Below, one piece after another: positions 8,559 through 17,375 of a stretch of DNA of 64,000 nt. Made by a program: the position numbers and the translations under genes. Source of the stretch: Paludibacteraceae bacterium (GTDB lineage Bacteria; Bacteroidota; Bacteroidia; Bacteroidales; Paludibacteraceae); contig JAFSPA010000001.1 of the NCBI GenBank assembly GCA_017443145.1, positions 1 through 64,000 of the forward strand, read 5' to 3'. The notes under the pieces were generated by a model. It saw only the letters and a list, made by a program, of their open reading frames with translations. It was not told where the DNA came from and did no database searches. Position 1 is the stretch's first letter; each line of letters starts with the position of its first letter.

Positions 8559-9631
8559 TGAAGAAACTGGATTGGTATATTATCAAGAAATTCTTAGGCA
8601 CGTTCTTCTTCTCGATCATGCTTATCCTCTCTATCGCCATTGTCTTTGACATGACGGAAAAGATGGACGACTTCTTCGAGGACCAACTGACGTGGCGAGA
8701 GATAATCCTTGAATACTACATCTACTTCATTCCTTACTATGCGAACATGTTCTCGTCGCTGTTTATCTTTATCTCCGTTATTCTCTTCACCTCTAAGTTA
8801 GCGGGCAACAGCGAGATAATAGCCATCCTGGCGAGCGGTGTGAGCTACGAGCGCTTCCTGATGCCGTATCTCTTCTCGGCGCTGATGCTCTTCGGACTGG
8901 GTGCATATATGGCGGGATACGTTATTCCTCCTGCTTCGCAGCACTTGCTGACTTTTACTGATAAGCACTTCGAGCGTTTCTCGGCCGAGAACACACGTAA
9001 TGTGCAGATGGAGGTAGAGCCCGGAACCATCCTTTATATTGAGTCTTTCCAACGCCGTACCCGCATCGGTTATCGTGCTTCCTTGGAGCATTTCGACGGC
9101 AAGGTGCTTACTTCCCGTGTTACCGCCGAGCGTATTCGTCACGATTCGGCCTACCACTGGCGGATGGAGTCGTATATAAAGCGCGATTTTGACGGTATGC
9201 GCGAGACGCTCACGCGAGGCGAGCGACTCGACACCATCATTCCTATTGAGCCCGACGAACTGTTCATGACCGCCGAGAGTGCGCAGATGATGACCAACCC
9301 CGAGCTGCGGGCGTATATGGAGCGAGCTAATGCGCGCGGATCTGGTAACGTGCAGGCGTTCGAGACCGAGTGGCATAAACGTTGGGCAGGCTCTATCGGA
9401 GCGTTTATCATGACTCTCTTGGGCGTGACGATGAGTAGTAAGAAAGTGCGAGGTGGAATGGGTAAGAACCTCGGAATAGGTATCGTGCTCACGGCATCCT
9501 ATATCCTCTTCTCCACAGTGAGCACCACCTTCTCCGTCAATGGAGTGATGTCGCCCTTCATGGCAGCATGGTTGCCGAATTTAGTCTTCTTGATAGTAGG
9601 GGCAGTCCTATACTTCCGAGTTCGTAGATAA
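8558..9631 (+). CDS. LptF/LptG-family lipopolysaccharide export permease
   Basis: Inner-membrane permease of the YjgP/YjgQ family, which with LptB and LptC extracts lipopolysaccharide and passes it to the periplasmic bridge. 357 residues. N-terminal half has three hydrophobic segments (about 10-30, 50-75, 100-125), then a soluble beta-jellyroll-like domain (about 130-255), then three C-terminal membrane segments (about 275-355), the family's usual arrangement. The DWYIIKKFLGTFF start is typical. Overlaps tgt by one base; its 3' end overlaps the converging gene at 9608 by 24 bases. LptF cannot be told from LptG here. Other Lpt-like genes in the window include the OstA-like protein at 21333. 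Confidence 0.9.
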   Translation: MKKLDWYIIKKFLGTFFFSIMLILSIAIVFDMTEKMDDFFEDQLTWREIILEYYIYFIPYYANMFSSLFIFISVILFTSKLAGNSEIIAILASGVSYERFLMPYLFSALMLFGLGAYMAGYVIPPASQHLLTFTDKHFERFSAENTRNVQMEVEPGTILYIESFQRRTRIGYRASLEHFDGKVLTSRVTAERIRHDSAYHWRMESYIKRDFDGMRETLTRGERLDTIIPIEPDELFMTAESAQMMTNPELRAYMERANARGSGNVQAFETEWHKRWAGSIGAFIMTLLGVTMSSKKVRGGMGKNLGIGIVLTASYILFSTVSTTFSVNGVMSPFMAAWLPNLVFLIVGAVLYFRVRR

Positions 9632-10042
9632 GAGGTCCAAGTATGTCGGAATAGTATCTGCAAAAGCCAATTGCTGTGTCAGCACTTGGCAGACTATCGT
9701 TTGTGGTCCGTTATGCAGCAATAGATACGGCACATGGAGCTTGCGGTTATAGGTCGCAGCCTGGTCGAGTGTTTTTTGCGTGAGGGAGACCGTTTCCGCC
9801 TTGCACTCAATAAGCATGAGCGGTTGCATGGCGCTGTTATAGACAATCGCGTCGCAGCGTTTCTGCACTTCGCCCACTTTAATCGGTGCCTCGACAGCAA
9901 TCAGCGAGGTAGGATAACCAAGTTGCTCCACCAGACGGTGAAGCAACTGTTGTCTAACCCATTCCTCAGGAGTGAGACGCACCCAACGATGACGCCATTC
10001 ACAAAAGATTTGTTCTTTGCCGTTGAAGATGCGGGTTCTCAT
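9608..10042 (-). CDS. PD-(D/E)XK protein, HsdR N-terminal-like
   Basis: 144 residues with the fold of the type I restriction enzyme R-subunit N-terminus (HSDR_N_2 family), but without helicase domains and without hsdM/hsdS neighbours. The core pattern CDAIVYNSAMQPLMLIECKAE-like gives Asp (about 64) and Glu-Cys-Lys (about 79-81), matching the nuclease metal site D...ExK. Free-standing members of this size are common in Bacteroidota beside housekeeping genes; the role is unknown. It is unlikely to be a restriction system on its own. Follows glnS by 3 bases on the same strand, so probably co-transcribed with it. Confidence 0.75.
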   Translation of the reverse strand: MRTRIFNGKEQIFCEWRHRWVRLTPEEWVRQQLLHRLVEQLGYPTSLIAVEAPIKVGEVQKRCDAIVYNSAMQPLMLIECKAETVSLTQKTLDQAATYNRKLHVPYLLLHNGPQTIVCQVLTQQLAFADTIPTYLDLLSTNSEV

Positions 10043-10045
10043 GCT

Positions 10046-11764
10046 TTACTTGAGATAGTTATCTTTGAGCGAGCAAGTGCGGTTAAGCACAAGATGGTCT
10101 GCAGTCGTATCCTCGTCCACTACGAAATAGCCTTGCTTGAGCAACTGATAGTGGTTCTCTTGCGGGATACCGTCCTTGAGCACAGGCGCATGCAACTCGC
10201 TGCGGAGTGAACCTTCCACCTTAATGGTCTTAACCACGAGACTCTCAGGATTGAGCAGGTCACGGAAATCGCACTCTTCAGCAGACGGATTCTCAACAGC
10301 AAAAAGTCGGTCGTACAGACGCACTTCGGCCTCAAGGCAGGACTTGCACTCTACCCAGTTGATGGTAGCCTTGGTCTTGCGGTTACCGCCTTCGGTGCCG
10401 GATTTTGATGTTGGGTCGTACGTAGCGTAAACGGTGGTGATATTTCCTGCCGCATCCTTCTCGCAGCCTGTAGCCTGAATGATATACGCGTTCTTGAGAC
10501 GCACTTCGCGGCCATTCGGTGAGAGGCGGTAGAACTTATTGTCAGCTTCTTCGAGGAAGTCGCCGCGCTCGATATACAGTTCGCGTGCAAAAGGCATCTC
10601 ACGGGTTCCGAGTTCAGGATGTCCGTCGATATTCTCACCGATGAGCGTTTCACCTTCGCCGTCGTAGTTGGTAATAACGAGTTTAACGGGGTCGAAAATA
10701 GCGCATACGCGCGGAGCAGTCTCTTTGAGGTCCTCGCGGATAGTGTGCTCCAGAAGGCCCTGGTCAATCATACCCTCTACCTTAGTGTAACCGATGCGGT
10801 CCATGAAGTTACGAATCGCGGATGGCGTATAACCACGGCGACGCAGACCACAGACTGTCGGCATGCGCGGGTCATCCCAACCTGCTACCAGACCTTCTTG
10901 CACGAGTTGTAACATCTTGCGCTTAGACATCACGGTATAGGTGATATTGAGGCGGTTGAACTCACGCTGTTTCGGACGATAATCAGGGCCGTAAGGCGAC
11001 ATGCCGCAGAAGTTAGGACCTGTTATCTGGTCGAGAAAATAATCGTATAACGGACGATGCACCTCGAACTCCAGCGTGCAGATAGAGTGAGTCACACCCT
11101 CGAAATAGTCGGATTGACCATGTGCAAAATCGTACATTGGATAGACATTCCATTTTCTGCCTGTGCGATGGTGCGGGTGCGAGGTGATGATGCGGTACAT
11201 AATCGGATCGCGGAAGTGCATGTTCGGATGCGCCATGTCAATCTTAGCGCGCAGCACCATCTTGCCTTCCTCTATCTCGCCTGCCTGCATCGCCTCAAAA
11301 AGACGCAGATTCTCCTCAATAGGGCGGTCGCGATAAGGTGAAGCTACACCCGGTTCAGTAGGCGTACCTTTCTGTTCGGCAATCTGTTCAGGTGTTTGCT
11401 CGTCCACATAAGCCTTGCCTTCTTTGATGAAACGAATAGCGAGGTCGTAGAGCTGCTGGAAGTAATCGGAAGCGTAGTAAATCTGTCCCCATTTGAAACC
11501 AAGCCATGCGATATCGCGCTCAATAGTCTCTACGTATTCGGTATCCTCCTTGGCAGGGTTGGTGTCATCAAAACGCAGGTTACATACGCCGTTGTATTTC
11601 TCCGCGATACCGAAATCCATGCAGATAGCTTTCACGTGACCTATATGAAGGTAGCCGTTCGGTTCCGGCGGAAAACGCGTTTGGATACGTCCGTCGTTAA
11701 CACCGTCTTGCAGATCTTTCTCTACTATTTGCTCAATGAAATTGAGACTACGTTCTTCGTCCAT
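10046..11764 (-). CDS. glnS: glutaminyl-tRNA synthetase
   Basis: Charges tRNA-Gln with glutamine. Class I synthetase of 572 residues with RFPPEPNGYLHIGHVKA (HIGH motif, about residues 30-46) and the KMSKS-type loop VMSKRKML (about 277). The C-terminal anticodon-binding beta-barrels are present. The FDDTNPAKE motif is the GlnRS/eukaryotic-like GluRS signature. Sits between the lipid A genes and the HsdR-like gene; the lpxA stop lies one base upstream of its start codon, which suggests one transcription unit running from lpxD through glnS. Confidence 0.97.
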   Translation of the reverse strand: MDEERSLNFIEQIVEKDLQDGVNDGRIQTRFPPEPNGYLHIGHVKAICMDFGIAEKYNGVCNLRFDDTNPAKEDTEYVETIERDIAWLGFKWGQIYYASDYFQQLYDLAIRFIKEGKAYVDEQTPEQIAEQKGTPTEPGVASPYRDRPIEENLRLFEAMQAGEIEEGKMVLRAKIDMAHPNMHFRDPIMYRIITSHPHHRTGRKWNVYPMYDFAHGQSDYFEGVTHSICTLEFEVHRPLYDYFLDQITGPNFCGMSPYGPDYRPKQREFNRLNITYTVMSKRKMLQLVQEGLVAGWDDPRMPTVCGLRRRGYTPSAIRNFMDRIGYTKVEGMIDQGLLEHTIREDLKETAPRVCAIFDPVKLVITNYDGEGETLIGENIDGHPELGTREMPFARELYIERGDFLEEADNKFYRLSPNGREVRLKNAYIIQATGCEKDAAGNITTVYATYDPTSKSGTEGGNRKTKATINWVECKSCLEAEVRLYDRLFAVENPSAEECDFRDLLNPESLVVKTIKVEGSLRSELHAPVLKDGIPQENHYQLLKQGYFVVDEDTTADHLVLNRTCSLKDNYLK

Positions 11765-11765
11765 A

Positions 11766-12539
11766 TTAGATACCTTTTATAACGCCACGTGGCGATGATT
11801 TAATGAAGTTAACTATATAATCGCGATCCTCGGATTGCGGGATGGTCTCGTTAATGAGAGCCAACGCCTGTGAGACGTTGAGGTCGGATTGGAAGATAAT
11901 ACGATAGATAGCATGAATAGCCTCTATGCGCTCGTTGCTGAAACCGCGACGGTGAAGTCCTACAGAGTTAAGACCGCAGTACATGATTGGATCGCGACCT
12001 GCCGTAACGAACGGAGGCACATCCTTCAGCACTTTCGTACCGCCTTGAATCATGACGTACGAGCCAATATGGCTAAACTGATGCGCCAACGTGCCACCAC
12101 CGATGACAGCAAAGTCATCCACGACCACTTCACCCGCAAGTTGGGTGGTGTTGGACATGATGATGTTATTGCCCAGAACGCAGTCGTGCGCTACGTGGCA
12201 GTATGCCATAATGAGGTTATTATTACCGATAACCGTTTTCTCTTTGGAGAAGGTACCGCGGTGAATAGTCACGCACTCGCGCAGGACATTATTGTCGCCG
12301 ATAATGGTGTATGTCAGTTCGTCGTGGAACTTAAGGTCCTGCGGAATAGCACCTATAACAGCCGACGGGAAGATGTGACAGTTCTTGCCAATGCGTGTAT
12401 GTGCGCATATGGTTGCGTTGGCATCCACTACTGTGCCGGCACCTATTTCAACGTCGTCATCAATAAACACGAAAGGTCCAATCTGAGCCGTTTCGTCTAT
12501 TTTTGCGTTCGGGTGAACGCTGGCTAATGGAGATATCAT
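11766..12539 (-). CDS. lpxA: UDP-N-acetylglucosamine O-acyltransferase
   Basis: First enzyme of lipid A synthesis: moves a 3-hydroxyacyl chain from acyl carrier protein to UDP-GlcNAc. 257 residues of left-handed beta-helix built from hexapeptide repeats (recurrent I-G-x-x-x), then a helical C-terminus. The catalytic histidine is in the AYCHVAHDC stretch (about 120). Directly follows lpxC with a 5-base gap, and the junction contains a short 8-base tandem word (12541-12556). Confidence 0.96.
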   Translation of the reverse strand: MISPLASVHPNAKIDETAQIGPFVFIDDDVEIGAGTVVDANATICAHTRIGKNCHIFPSAVIGAIPQDLKFHDELTYTIIGDNNVLRECVTIHRGTFSKEKTVIGNNNLIMAYCHVAHDCVLGNNIIMSNTTQLAGEVVVDDFAVIGGGTLAHQFSHIGSYVMIQGGTKVLKDVPPFVTAGRDPIMYCGLNSVGLHRRGFSNERIEAIHAIYRIIFQSDLNVSQALALINETIPQSEDRDYIVNFIKSSPRGVIKGI

Positions 12540-12544
12540 ATCAT

Positions 12545-13444
12545 TTAGTCATTTAATTTACTTAGTATTTGTTTGGCGCAAGCCGTATTAAAACCGTGTC
12601 CCGGGCAAGTGGCTTCAATGCGTCCGCGAATACGCTTGCCGATAAGGGCCATATCGCCTATGACATCCAGCAGCTTATGGCGTGCCGGTTCATTCTCGTA
12701 CTTGAGAGGACTGAGGTAACCTAGTTTGGATGCATCCAGACGCGGCTGATGGAGTTTGTCCGTCATCGAATCAAGCGAGCGTTGGGACATCAACTTATCA
12801 TAGATAACGAGTGCATTATTCAAGTCACCACCTTTGATAAGCCCGAGACGAAGCAGCCATTTGATTTCGCGCAGGAAACAGAATGTGCGCGCAGCTGCCA
12901 CTTCCGTCGGGAAAGTGCTTAAGTCAGTCAACTCTGCCCGCTGCAGATGCAGTATAGGTGACGGATAATCGACATTAACCACTACCTCATATCGGTCACA
13001 AGGCGTGATAGTCATCTTGCAGCCTTTGCCGTTATCAAAAGATATCGGCTCGGTCACTATCCACTCTTCCGCTTCTGCCTCTTGAGTGAGGATTCCGGCC
13101 TGAAGAACAGCCTCTACAATAGGTTTGGCACTACCGTCCAGAATAGGTACTTCGGGCGCATTGACCTCGATAAGGCAGTTTGTTATTTCTAAAGCATAAA
13201 GCGCAGAAAGCACATGCTCCACGGTTGACACCTTCCATTTACCATTCTCGAGCACCGTGCCACGGCTCGTCTGAGTGACGTAGCACGCAAGGGCAGAGTG
13301 CGTCGGTTGCCCGGGTAAGTCCACACGGCAGATACGAATACCGTGATTCTCAGGCGCAGGACAAAAATGCGCCGTGATGACGATACCCGTGTGAAGGCCT
13401 TTGCCCGAGAGGGTGAAATCCGATTGGATGGTCTGCTGCTTCAT
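12545..13444 (-). CDS. lpxC: UDP-3-O-acyl-GlcNAc deacetylase, stand-alone (no FabZ domain)
   Basis: Committed step of lipid A synthesis, a zinc amidase. 299 residues. Zinc ligands are visible: His77 (STVEHVLSAL) and His256/Asp260 (HKLLD), and the catalytic His283 (GHGFN) lies 23 residues after Asp260 as in E. coli. In most Bacteroidota LpxC is fused at its C-terminus to the dehydratase FabZ (about 460 residues in total). Here the reading frame ends with SKLND right after the deacetylase and lpxA begins 5 bases later, with no FabZ remnant. FabZ must therefore be encoded elsewhere or replaced. Lies between lpxD and lpxA. Confidence 0.96.
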   Translation of the reverse strand: MKQQTIQSDFTLSGKGLHTGIVITAHFCPAPENHGIRICRVDLPGQPTHSALACYVTQTSRGTVLENGKWKVSTVEHVLSALYALEITNCLIEVNAPEVPILDGSAKPIVEAVLQAGILTQEAEAEEWIVTEPISFDNGKGCKMTITPCDRYEVVVNVDYPSPILHLQRAELTDLSTFPTEVAAARTFCFLREIKWLLRLGLIKGGDLNNALVIYDKLMSQRSLDSMTDKLHQPRLDASKLGYLSPLKYENEPARHKLLDVIGDMALIGKRIRGRIEATCPGHGFNTACAKQILSKLND

Positions 13445-13445
13445 C

Positions 13446-14489
13446 TTACTCTTTGTTCTTGAGTTGTTTCTCTATGTCGGACACGCGATGCATCAGGTCA
13501 GGCAGCTGCTTGAAGCCTGCAGTACACTTGCGCCATGCGAGTGCATCAAATGCGGGTGCTCCTTGGTAGAAGCCCGGTTTCTTAGGATTCGAGTGCACAC
13601 CAGCTTTCGCGCCAAAGACGCAGTGGTCTGCAATCTCTATATGTCCGTTCACACCTACTTGACCTGCGAAAATACAGTGGTCGCCAATGGTTGTGGAACC
13701 GGCAATACCTACCTGCGCGCAAAGGAAGCAACTCTCGCCCACAATGACATTATGTGCCACTTGTACGAGGTTATCTATCTTCGCGTTCTTCTTAACGATG
13801 GTCGAACCCATCATTGCACGATCCACAGTGGTGTTAGCGCCTATCTCTACATCATCTTCGATAACCACATTACCAATCTGCGGCAGTTTCTGGTTGACAC
13901 CGTTGGCATCGGGTTCAAAACCGAAGCCGTCACCACCGATAACCACACCTGCATGAAGGATGCAATCCTTACCTATCTCGCAGTTATAGTACACTTTAAC
14001 TCCTGCATAAAGGATGGTGTTGTCGCCAATCTTGACATTATCGCCGATATAGCAGTTCGGGTAGATTTGCACACCCTTACCGAGTTGCACGTTCTTGCCT
14101 ATATACGCGAAAGCGCCTATATACGCATCCTCGGGCACTTGCACACCTTCGGTGATGAAAGACGGCTGTTCGATACCTTGTTTGGCAGGATTGAGCGCCT
14201 TGGCTACGAGTTGTAGTAATTGCCCCATAGCGGCACGTGCATTTTCGACCATAATGATGGTGCAGCGTCCCGTTAGCGTCTCGTTAGCGTCTCGTAAGCC
14301 GCTCGATAAAAGTACTACCGAAGCGTTGGTCGTTTCCAATTGCGGAAGATACTTCTCTTCGCATAAGAAAGAGAGCTGTCCTTCGTGAGCGGACTCAAGC
14401 GGTCCTACGTCCGAAACCTTGCGGTCGGGATCGCCAATAACTTTGCCGCCGAGAAGCGAAGCGATTTGTTGTGCACTAAATTCTATCAT
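13446..14489 (-). CDS. lpxD: UDP-3-O-acylglucosamine N-acyltransferase
   Basis: Third enzyme of lipid A synthesis, adding the amide-linked hydroxyacyl chain. 347 residues: an N-terminal uridine-binding domain (about 1-100), a long hexapeptide-repeat beta-helix (about 100-310) with the catalytic histidine in LVQVAHNVIVG, and a C-terminal helix. Begins inside the end of the HD-domain gene (4-base overlap) and ends one base before lpxC, so lpxD, lpxC and lpxA are co-transcribed in pathway-clustered order. Confidence 0.96.
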   Translation of the reverse strand: MIEFSAQQIASLLGGKVIGDPDRKVSDVGPLESAHEGQLSFLCEEKYLPQLETTNASVVLLSSGLRDANETLTGRCTIIMVENARAAMGQLLQLVAKALNPAKQGIEQPSFITEGVQVPEDAYIGAFAYIGKNVQLGKGVQIYPNCYIGDNVKIGDNTILYAGVKVYYNCEIGKDCILHAGVVIGGDGFGFEPDANGVNQKLPQIGNVVIEDDVEIGANTTVDRAMMGSTIVKKNAKIDNLVQVAHNVIVGESCFLCAQVGIAGSTTIGDHCIFAGQVGVNGHIEIADHCVFGAKAGVHSNPKKPGFYQGAPAFDALAWRKCTAGFKQLPDLMHRVSDIEKQLKNKE

Positions 14490-15739
14490 GCTCTAAACTG
14501 AAATAAGTATAGTTTGTGCGGTTTGCGTGTAAGCGTTTTGAGGTCGAGAATCTCACTTGCCGAAGCAATATCTCGAACGGTTCCGTCGTTGTACAATATG
14601 TCGATGGAGTCGTCCTTCTCGGAATAGGTATTGCTGGTTGACACATGCTCTGAGTAGAAATAATGCGCATCGGCAGCATCGATGCCCAGTACTTGCACAT
14701 AATGGCGTTCGAGCATGGCTTTTTCGCTATCCGTAAGCGGCTCTGCCAGAATACGTCCACGGTAGAGTTGACGATTCGTGAAAGCCGACGAGAGATAAGC
14801 CAACACCTTGTCCTCGCACGACATCCAGGCTTTGATAGCTGATAGTACATCGCTATCATCGAGCAAAGCATACTGTTTCATTGCCTCCGAACCAAGAGCA
14901 AAATCTTTCTTGCCAACATGGTTATAGAGGAAATAATGCAGCGATGGCGCGCAGAACAGTTCGACGCCACGGTCTGCCAACTCTTTGGCGCGAAGCAGAA
15001 TCTTAATCAGCAGTTGTTCCGCTGCCACAGAGGTCTTATGCAGATACACTTGCCAGTACATTAGACGTCGTGCCACAAGGAATTTCTCTACTGAGTAGAT
15101 GCCTTTATATTCAACCACAAGGCGGTCATCCACCACATTGAGCATCTTGAGCAATCGCTCGCTGGCTACGCGACCTTCTTGCACACCCGAGAAGAACGAG
15201 TCACGACACAGATAATCCATCCGATCGACGTCCAACTGGCTGGAGATAAGTTGGTGCAGGAAATGACGTGGATATTGGTCCTTGAAGATGGCTATTGCGA
15301 GGTCCAGCGGACGTTGTGTCCACAGTTGTTGCTCGGACTTTGGCGACAAGTCGTAGTTAATCTGCTCCATCATCAGCAGCGATATCTCTTCGTGAGTAAT
15401 GCCGTCAACTAACGTATGTTCCAGCACGTGCGAGAACGGTCCGTGACCAATATCGTGTAGCAAGATAGCTGCCATCGCACCTGTGGACTCGCCATCCGAG
15501 ATAACGACACCCTTATTGCGCAATGAGTTAATACCCTCTTGCATAAGGTGCATGGCGCCGATAGAGTGCAGAAAACGCGTGTGCATGGCTCCCGGATAGA
15601 CAAAATTACTCAAACCGAGTTGTCTAATGCGAGACAAACGCTGCACGTACGGGTGCTGCAATATATCGAAGAGTAAATCGTTCGGTATAGATAAAAAACC
15701 GAAGACAGGATCGTTGATTATCTTACGCTTGTTTACCAT
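14486..15739 (-). CDS. HD-superfamily phosphohydrolase (dNTPase-like)
   Basis: 417 residues related to the COG1078 HD-domain hydrolases, which include dNTP triphosphohydrolases. Metal-binding residues are seen in TRFLHSIGAMHL (about 53-64) and LLHDIGHGPFSHVLEH (about 93-108), the H...HD motif, with the later LDVDRMDYL giving the final Asp. Substrate cannot be read from sequence. Located between a beta-barrel protein gene and lpxD, overlapping both slightly (7 and 4 bases), a conserved-looking but functionally unexplained link with lipid A synthesis. Confidence 0.88.
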   Translation of the reverse strand: MVNKRKIINDPVFGFLSIPNDLLFDILQHPYVQRLSRIRQLGLSNFVYPGAMHTRFLHSIGAMHLMQEGINSLRNKGVVISDGESTGAMAAILLHDIGHGPFSHVLEHTLVDGITHEEISLLMMEQINYDLSPKSEQQLWTQRPLDLAIAIFKDQYPRHFLHQLISSQLDVDRMDYLCRDSFFSGVQEGRVASERLLKMLNVVDDRLVVEYKGIYSVEKFLVARRLMYWQVYLHKTSVAAEQLLIKILLRAKELADRGVELFCAPSLHYFLYNHVGKKDFALGSEAMKQYALLDDSDVLSAIKAWMSCEDKVLAYLSSAFTNRQLYRGRILAEPLTDSEKAMLERHYVQVLGIDAADAHYFYSEHVSTSNTYSEKDDSIDILYNDGTVRDIASASEILDLKTLTRKPHKLYLFQFRA

Positions 15740-16578
15740 TTACTATGACGGCACACTTCGCAGTTATGCCAGCGATAAGATAATGAAAGACCTATTTGGA
15801 AATAGCCGTCTCCCCATTGGAAGACCGATGTTTTATCAAGAGGCCAAGCATCTAAATTGGCATGTCCCATGTCCAATAATCCTTGATGGACAGCAACCGA
15901 AATACCCAAGAAGATACTGCGTCCTAAGTAGAAGTTATATCCGATTTCCAATGGTAACATCGGTAATACACTAACCGTATTGCCCTTTGGAATTTCCGTT
16001 TTATAAAAGTCGTAGTTGATATAGCTGACTGCTAAACCCAATCCTGCATAGATGTAGAAACCGGCACGAGGGAATGGATAGAACTCAACACCTACGTTGG
16101 CTTCTCCGAAAACACTGTTGAACTTACCTTTGCCGGCAGGGATCTTAAGTCCGTTGTCTTGGATATTGTACCGTGCGCTATCGTTTCCATGCAGGTAACC
16201 TGCTCCGAGCGTGAAACGCCAGTTGCAGAATCGCCCAAGTGGCATCAGATAGCCAAAGTGTAAACCTCCACCAAGAGACAGATTTTGAGGCTGGAAGCCG
16301 TGTACAAAGGCCTGATCGAGCATGTCGACATCGCCGTAGTAGTACATGGCGTTAAAGTTGAGACACAAACCATTGGCAACCGATTTATTACGGATAGTGT
16401 ACAATCCGGTCTGCCGGCTGACTTTCTTTCCCCAAACCGGTTTGTTGTTTTGCGCAGTACGACTGTTCTGCTGTATTTCCGGTTTTTTCTTGTCTGCTGC
16501 AAACGCTGTTGCAGAGGGGCTAAAACTTGCAAGTCCTATCGCAAGGACGAGCGACCATATATAGCGCGTGTACTTCAT
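15733..16578 (-). CDS. outer-membrane beta-barrel protein, PorT/DUF6089-like
   Basis: 281 residues with a signal peptide (ends near SATAFA) and a C-terminal half of alternating aromatic/hydrophobic strands separated by short turns (YYYGDVDM, LGAGYLHG, FYIYAGLGLAVSY, FQIGLSLSYRW), typical of an outer-membrane barrel. The start at 16578 (MKYTRYIWSL) is preferred: an in-frame TTG at 16596 lies inside the promoter -7 box and cannot be translated. Function unknown; the barrel resembles small Bacteroidota OM proteins. First gene of the unit that continues into the HD hydrolase and lipid A genes. Confidence 0.8.
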   Translation of the reverse strand: MKYTRYIWSLVLAIGLASFSPSATAFAADKKKPEIQQNSRTAQNNKPVWGKKVSRQTGLYTIRNKSVANGLCLNFNAMYYYGDVDMLDQAFVHGFQPQNLSLGGGLHFGYLMPLGRFCNWRFTLGAGYLHGNDSARYNIQDNGLKIPAGKGKFNSVFGEANVGVEFYPFPRAGFYIYAGLGLAVSYINYDFYKTEIPKGNTVSVLPMLPLEIGYNFYLGRSIFLGISVAVHQGLLDMGHANLDAWPLDKTSVFQWGDGYFQIGLSLSYRWHNCEVCRHSKW

Positions 16579-16593
16579 ATTCAAATTGGGTCG

Positions 16594-16625
16594 CAAAGAT
16601 ACAACTTTTTTTTCAATGTACCAAA
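16594..16625 (-). promoter_or_regulatory. promoter of the barrel-HD-lpx operon
   Basis: On the minus strand TTTG (16622-16625), 20 bases, then TATCTTTG (16594-16601). The ATG at 16578 follows about 10 bases after the expected start of transcription, so the leader is very short. Confidence 0.75.
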
Positions 16626-16681
16626 TTTTATATTAAAATTCTATCTTTTTTGTAGATTTGACATAAAAAATGCCAAAAATA

Positions 16682-16713
16682 TTTGGTCATATGAAAAAAA
16701 TGTACTACTTTTG
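16682..16713 (+). promoter_or_regulatory. promoter of tRNA-Leu
   Basis: TTTG at 16682-16685, 20 bases, then TACTTTTG at 16706-16713. The mature tRNA begins 33 bases after the -7 box. Confidence 0.75.
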
Positions 16714-16746
16714 CAGCCGGTTTTTACCGATTGTTGCTTGAGCAAT

Positions 16747-16832
16747 GCCGCGGTGGTGGAATCGGTAGACACGAAGGACTTAAAATCCTTTGGCCAGTGA
16801 TGGCTGTGCGGGTTCAAGTCCCGCCCGCGGTA
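16747..16832 (+). tRNA. tRNA-Leu (UAA)
   Basis: 86-base class II tRNA with a long variable arm. The acceptor stem pairs GCCGCGG with CCGCGGT (one G-T pair), the anticodon arm AAGGA/TCCTT encloses a seven-base loop with TAA at 16781-16783, and the T-arm contains GGTTCAAGTCC. CCA is not encoded. It is a single-gene unit with its own promoter and a terminator after it. Confidence 0.97.
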
Positions 16833-16842
16833 CTGAACAAAC

Positions 16843-16884
16843 AAAAAGAATGCCTGCAAGCTCGCTTGTGAGGCATTCTTTTTT
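16843..16884 (+). terminator. terminator after tRNA-Leu
   Basis: AAGAATGCCT pairs with AGGCATTCTT (outer arms within 16847-16880) and is followed by a T-run to 16884. A classical intrinsic terminator; the A-run before the stem may also let it act on the opposite strand for recX readthrough. Confidence 0.85.
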
Positions 16885-16913
16885 GAACTTTTACAAGTGG
16901 TTAGGAATAATAC

Positions 16914-17375
16914 TTACAATGACAGTCCGGCACCAATTATTTCCTCCATGGTGAATCCGCGTTGGGTGAGAAAACGATAGAGCGATGCGAGTTCCTCTCG
17001 AGTGAGTTCTTTTTTCGATTTAACCCGTTGCGATATAAGGTGAGATAAGATGCGAAAATACTCGGTTTCATCGATAGTTTCGAGTGCTGATTGAATGATT
17101 TGCGGAGCGATTTTTTTGGCACGCAGCATATAGGCTATCTTTACCCGTCCCCATCCTTGGTATAACAGTTTATCGTGAACGAAGGCTTTGGCATAGCGCT
17201 CGTCCGAGATATAGTTTTGCTCAATGAGCTGATCGATGATGCTATCTTCCGTTTGAGAGTCACAGTTCCAATGCCGCAGTCTCATACGAGCGTCGGATTC
17301 GCAATGTTCTGCTGCGGCACAGTATGCCTCCAACTTACTCTTTAATTCTGCCGGAGACCATTCTTGGTTTTTCAT
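16914..17375 (-). CDS. recX: RecX-family regulatory protein
   Basis: 153 residues of the helical RecX family, which binds RecA filaments and limits their activity. Recognised by the repeated three-helix pattern, for example ARMRLRHWNC, YISDERYAKAFVHDKL and GWGRVKIAYMLRAK. No recA lies in the window. Its first 41 bases overlap the end of prmC, so the two are translated from one message. Confidence 0.88.
   Translation of the reverse strand: MKNQEWSPAELKSKLEAYCAAAEHCESDARMRLRHWNCDSQTEDSIIDQLIEQNYISDERYAKAFVHDKLLYQGWGRVKIAYMLRAKKIAPQIIQSALETIDETEYFRILSHLISQRVKSKKELTREELASLYRFLTQRGFTMEEIIGAGLSL

Noticed and set aside
9608-10042. restriction-modification system
   Set aside because: Only the nuclease-like N-terminal fold is present; no helicase, methylase or specificity subunit nearby.
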